From Bifidobacterium breve (lineage in GTDB: Bacteria > Actinomycetota > Actinomycetes > S36-B12): a stretch of 16,454 bases of DNA. The position numbers were made by a program, and so were the translations under genes. Below, piece after piece: positions 13,282 to 16,454 of this stretch. Numbering within the stretch: position 1 is the first letter of the stretch; each line of letters opens with the position of its first letter. The DNA is taken from positions 1 through 16,454 of the forward strand of contig CAMBQX010000019.1 of assembly GCA_945870085.1 (NCBI GenBank), in the 5' to 3' direction. Under the pieces are notes generated by a model, which saw only the letters and a program-made list of their open reading frames with translations, did not search any database and was not told the DNA's origin.

Positions 13282-14709
13282 TCACGCGGGGCGCATGACA
13301 GGCAACCCCAATAACACCGAGTTATTGACCGGCTGCTCGCCCACATCGCCCGCTCTAGTTCGACGCAGCGAAATCACTCGATCAGCCACCAAATGGTGAG
13401 GCGCCGCATGCGTAATCTCCGCCGTGATGACATCACCGGGTCGCGGCACGCCCACCGCGGAGTCCAGGGCTACATGCACCAACCGGTTATCGGGTGCCCG
13501 ACCAGACACTCTTTCCGTGGCCTCATCTTTTCGCCCTTCACCGTTGGCAACCAAAACGGCTACGGTCTTGCCAACCAATTTTTTATTCTCAGCCCAAGCC
13601 ATGTCATTTGCTACCTCGACTAATCGAAGGTATCTGTCTTGCATGACTTTGTGCGGGATTTGCCCTGGCATTGAAGCGGCAGGAGTTCCGGGGCGCTGCG
13701 AGTACAAGAAGGTATAGGCACCGGCGAATCGCGCTTCGCGCACCACGTGAACAGTCTGTTCAAAGTCCGCCTCGGTTTCACCCGGGAAACCAACAATGAT
13801 GTCAGTGGTGATAGCGGCATCCGGCATTGCCTTACGCACTTTATCGATAATTCCCAGGTAACGATCCTGGCGATATGAGCGCCGCATCGACTGCAGGACG
13901 GTATCGGATCCGGACTGCAGTGGCATATGTAATTGCGGCATTACATTGGCGGTTTCGGCCATCGCCGTGATCACGTCGTCGGTGAAATCGCGCGGATGCG
14001 GACTCATAAAGCGAACCCGCTCTAAGCCGGAAATTTCACCGCAAGCCCGCAATAGTTTTCCGAAAGCCTCTCGGTCTCCAAACTCGACCCCGTAGGCATT
14101 TACATTTTGGCCAAGTAGCGTAATTTCTAGAACTCCATCGTCAACAAGCATCTGCACTTCAGCGAGAATATCGCCGGCCCTTCGATCTTTTTCGGTACCG
14201 CGAAGCGCTGGCACAATACAAAAAGTGCAGGTGTTATTGCAACCCACGCTCACCGAAACGTATGCGGCATAAGCCGCATCACGTTTTGTCGGCAGGCTCG
14301 AGGGGAACACTTCAAGTGCTTCCTTGATTTCTATCTGTGCTTGATCTTGAATGCGCGCTCGCTCCAGCAGCATCGGAAGTGAACCGATGTTGTGGGTACC
14401 AAAAACCACGTCAACCCATGGAGCCTTGCGCAGGATCTCACCTTGGTCCTTTTGGGCCAGGCAACCACCGACCGCGATCTGCATGCCGGGGTTACTCGCT
14501 TTCACCGGAACCAGGTGGCTTAAATTTCCATATAGGCGGTTGTCAGCGTTCTCGCGAACCGCACACGTATTGAAGACGACTACGTCCGCGACTTGGCCCT
14601 CAACCGCGGGTACATACCCAGCGCTCTCAAGTAGCCCCGAAAGCCGCTCTGAGTCGTGGACATTCATCTGGCAGCCATAGGTGCGAACCTGATAGGTGCG
14701 AGGCACCAC
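13282..14709 (-). CDS. miaB: tRNA-i6A37 methylthiotransferase MiaB
   Basis: A radical-SAM enzyme adding a methylthio group to i6A37, making ms2i6A. The 475-residue protein has the three N-terminal cluster cysteines C13 (TYGCQMN), C49 (FNTCAVR) and C83 (GGCLAQ), the radical-SAM triad C157, C161 and C164 (GCNNTCTFC), then LLGQNVNAYG, MPLQSGSD and DIIVGFPGET, and a C-terminal TRAM domain (about 385-455). The start is one of two adjacent GTGs: 14709 (4 nt from GGAGGG) or 14706 (7 nt, better spaced). It precedes miaA by 23 bp; together they perform consecutive steps. In many actinomycetes the upstream neighbour is recX; here it is a lipase-like gene. Confidence 0.97.
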   Translation of the reverse strand: MVPRTYQVRTYGCQMNVHDSERLSGLLESAGYVPAVEGQVADVVVFNTCAVRENADNRLYGNLSHLVPVKASNPGMQIAVGGCLAQKDQGEILRKAPWVDVVFGTHNIGSLPMLLERARIQDQAQIEIKEALEVFPSSLPTKRDAAYAAYVSVSVGCNNTCTFCIVPALRGTEKDRRAGDILAEVQMLVDDGVLEITLLGQNVNAYGVEFGDREAFGKLLRACGEISGLERVRFMSPHPRDFTDDVITAMAETANVMPQLHMPLQSGSDTVLQSMRRSYRQDRYLGIIDKVRKAMPDAAITTDIIVGFPGETEADFEQTVHVVREARFAGAYTFLYSQRPGTPAASMPGQIPHKVMQDRYLRLVEVANDMAWAENKKLVGKTVAVLVANGEGRKDEATERVSGRAPDNRLVHVALDSAVGVPRPGDVITAEITHAAPHHLVADRVISLRRTRAGDVGEQPVNNSVLLGLPVMRPA

Positions 14710-14729
14710 ACTGCCCTCCGACCATATCC

Positions 14730-14768
14730 TCGGCTCTTTGCCGACCGCAGATGTACAGCATCAGTCTA
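14730..14768 (-). promoter_or_regulatory. Possible miaB promoter and leader hairpin
   Basis: On the minus strand TAGACT (14768-14763) is a plausible actinobacterial -10. No convincing -35 is seen at the right distance. Downstream, TCGGC-AAAGA-GCCGA (14744-14730) is a perfect 5-bp inverted repeat in the predicted leader. The 133-bp gap 14710-14842 holds nothing else I can support apart from GGTGA-type repeats just after the upstream stop codon. Confidence 0.3.
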
Positions 14769-14842
14769 GCTACCACCCTGGAACACCCAGATCTTCCGAT
14801 CATTCACGCCAGTGTGCGAGAGCCCGGTTACCCCACCTCACC

Positions 14843-16252
14843 TCACCCCACGCAGGGGATCGAACCCTCGACGGACCCGTTGGCGGTTGATACCAGTCCA
14901 GCAATTGCCTCGGAGTTCGTCACGATTTTCATGTGGTCAACTCCCGGGATAGTGCGGATATCACATGAGGGTGACGAGGTCCAAGCCTTGGGAGCGGCAT
15001 TCATCATGGTGCTGTCACCTCCGTCGCCGTCCGATGTGATCACTGATGGGCTAACCGCGCTCCAGAAGCCGGCGCACTCGGGCTCCTGACACAATCCGGT
15101 GCGCACAGCAACGGAGTCGTACGAGTAACCCACCGTCGTCGTCAGATCCACTCCGAACACGAACCTGCTAGGGATAGGCAAGGCCTTACCGTCAATGGAA
15201 CCTCGACGAAACCAATCTTGATTCTCGAGTGTGTAAGCGCCAGTGGCCCGCGACATCGCCACTGCCCCCGCATCCTGCAGCAACGCCCTCGCATCGGTTG
15301 CCCGGTACTCCTTAGTTCCATTGCGATAGAGCACGGCATCGCCGTAAACACTCGGCTGAAGGTCTAGCGCCAACTCCCCCACCCAACTGGGATCAATAGG
15401 TGATTCATTCTGATCGTCAAGGCTCCAGCTCCAGCCCGGCTGAAAGGCCCAACGAAGGCAGTCACTGCATCCGGAGAATTGGCCCGCGAATCCGTAAAGC
15501 ACCGCAACATTGGCCTTCACCCAAGTTGGGTCTAGTACCCGAAGTGCGTGGTAGGCCATTAGGCACCCCTGGCTGTGACAGGCCACCACCACCCTTTGGC
15601 CACCGGCCTCCGACACCGCGCGTTCCACGAGAGTCATGAAGTCCGGCACGAAGGAATTGCCCCCCGGGGCATATCGGTAGTCAAATGGCAGGCAGAACAG
15701 GTTCGCGTCGAGAGTCCAACCGGCCGCGGCTAGCTGGTTGGTCATTGCTAAATACCGTGGGCATTCGGCGGCGAAGTCGCGGCCAAGCGATACAGGTGCC
15801 ACGCTCACTCCCGGTTGGTTGCTCGCTACTCCATCATCATCGATAAGTAACGACATCCAAGTCGGCACGAGCGCAGCCTCCTCCCGCGGCAACCCGTTGG
15901 TCACGGAGTAATCCAAAGCACTCTTAGCGCCTTGGGGCAATATGTCAATCGGATTCATAGAGGGCAGCAGAAAGTCGAAATCCGTAACGTCCTTGTCGCT
16001 GAGTACCTGAACGTTGAGCGCACTCATCCCAAGCCCCGGGACGAATACCACAGGTGCCAATTCGGTTTCAACAGCGGAATTCGCTGTGCTTACTTTCCCA
16101 GCGCATCCTGTAAGTCCAACCGCCGCAACTAGCAACAACCCCAGCACAATCGGCAGACCTTTGCCGATGCTAGAACTGTTAATGTCGGACTTCAACTCAC
16201 TTGGGCGCAGAACAACTTTCGTGAACCCAAATACCTTCGCGATGAAGTCCAC
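14843..16252 (-). CDS. LCAT-like alpha/beta hydrolase, predicted lipoprotein
   Basis: A 469-residue predicted exported lipase or acyltransferase. The N-terminus has a hydrophobic stretch (about 33-47) ending in the lipobox LTGC, with C50 as the lipid-anchored residue, so the enzyme should sit on the outer face of the membrane. The mature part has VPGLG (71-75, oxyanion region), DYRYAPGG (191-198), the nucleophile elbow CHSQG with S227, FGVDLTTTVGYSY (366-378), an aspartate in DGDGGDSTM (408-416) and H440 in GVDHMKI. This order is that of the LCAT/PDAT family. The CHSQG elbow replaces the usual leading Gly with Cys. The GTG at 16252 has GGGGAT 8 nt upstream, but the signal-peptide N-region is long, so a later start is possible. 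It ends 133 bp before miaB and follows an MMPL-like gene by 43 bp. The substrate is unknown. Confidence 0.8.
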   Translation of the reverse strand: MDFIAKVFGFTKVVLRPSELKSDINSSSIGKGLPIVLGLLLVAAVGLTGCAGKVSTANSAVETELAPVVFVPGLGMSALNVQVLSDKDVTDFDFLLPSMNPIDILPQGAKSALDYSVTNGLPREEAALVPTWMSLLIDDDGVASNQPGVSVAPVSLGRDFAAECPRYLAMTNQLAAAGWTLDANLFCLPFDYRYAPGGNSFVPDFMTLVERAVSEAGGQRVVVACHSQGCLMAYHALRVLDPTWVKANVAVLYGFAGQFSGCSDCLRWAFQPGWSWSLDDQNESPIDPSWVGELALDLQPSVYGDAVLYRNGTKEYRATDARALLQDAGAVAMSRATGAYTLENQDWFRRGSIDGKALPIPSRFVFGVDLTTTVGYSYDSVAVRTGLCQEPECAGFWSAVSPSVITSDGDGGDSTMMNAAPKAWTSSPSCDIRTIPGVDHMKIVTNSEAIAGLVSTANGSVEGSIPCVG

Positions 16253-16295
16253 GTCTGTATCCCCAAATTAAGGTGTTGCCGGTAGAACCCGCAGA

Positions 16296-16454
16296 TCAGA
16301 CCGAAACTGGCTCGCGCGCTACCTCTCCACCGGGCAGGTCATCATCAGATGCACCGCCGGCGTAATCGCCGTCTTCAATCTCATCGGCTCCCGGCTCAAT
16401 TTGCACCCGCGGCAAGATGCGATCCAGCCAATTCGGCAACCACCAGTTGGCTTT
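16296..16454 (-). CDS. C-terminus of a membrane protein, probably MMPL/RND transporter (partial)
   Basis: An open frame enters from the right edge and stops with TGA at 16298-16296, giving 52 residues. It begins KANWWLPNWLDRILPRV, a sequence I associate with the end of the last membrane region of actinobacterial MMPL-family transporters, then an acidic glycine-rich tail (EIEDGDYAGGASDDDLPGG) that is probably cytoplasmic. Such proteins export lipids or glycolipids. Only the tail is visible, so the family call is tentative. The LCAT-like lipoprotein begins 43 bp downstream on the same strand and may be co-transcribed. Confidence 0.6.
   Translation of the reverse strand, partial: KANWWLPNWLDRILPRVQIEPGADEIEDGDYAGGASDDDLPGGEVAREPVSV

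Noticed and set aside
14840..14880. tRNA-like T-arm on the minus strand (GGGTTCGATCCC) near the end of the LCAT-like gene
   Set aside because: Only 4 of 5 T-stem pairs form, no matching acceptor or anticodon arm is found about 70 nt upstream, and the bases encode the lipoprotein C-terminus (SVEGSIPCVG).

Overview
The window looks like a chromosomal segment of a moderate-GC actinomycete (class Actinomycetia). The main evidence is gene order: miaB, miaA, dapF, hflX, dinG, lexA, a LysM cell-division gene, nrdR and nrdJ form a neighbourhood known from Mycobacterium and Streptomyces. Actinobacterial LexA boxes (TCGAAC-N4-GTTCGA type), frequent GTG starts and 1-8 nt gene overlaps agree with this. 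The genus cannot be named from the sequence alone. I see no rRNA, tRNA, insertion sequence, prophage or CRISPR array.

Right to left, since most genes are on the minus strand: the tail of a membrane protein resembling an MMPL transporter (16296-16454); a secreted LCAT-type alpha/beta hydrolase lipoprotein (14843-16252); miaB and miaA, for ms2i6A tRNA modification; then a GT4 glycosyltransferase and a PIG-L deacetylase, divergent from each other and inserted between miaA and dapF. The glycosyltransferase heads an apparent operon GT4-dapF-hflX-dinG. Next come a vapBC toxin-antitoxin pair convergent with lexA, the lexA/LysM divergent SOS control region, an fdhD-mobA-DUF6457 molybdoenzyme-maturation operon, and the nrdR-nrdJ operon, whose nrdJ 3' end lies beyond the left edge.

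Functionally the left half is a DNA-damage and dNTP-supply block: LexA, an SOS-type LysM division inhibitor, the DinG helicase, and a B12-dependent ribonucleotide reductase with its repressor NrdR. The fdhD-mobA-DUF6457 operon interrupts the usual LysM-nrdR adjacency. The right half is conserved housekeeping (lysine/peptidoglycan precursor, ribosome rescue, tRNA modification) with accessory envelope genes set into it.

The best non-coding signals are a 23-bp imperfect tandem repeat with a 32-bp period upstream of nrdR, fitting two NrdR boxes three helical turns apart; three LexA boxes between the LysM gene and lexA; and a 21-bp palindrome exactly between the -35 and -10 of an apparently leaderless vapB. 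I found no clearly new multi-gene system. The items most worth checking are the DUF6457 partner of MobA/FdhD, the GT4/PIG-L insertion, and the LCAT-like lipoprotein.
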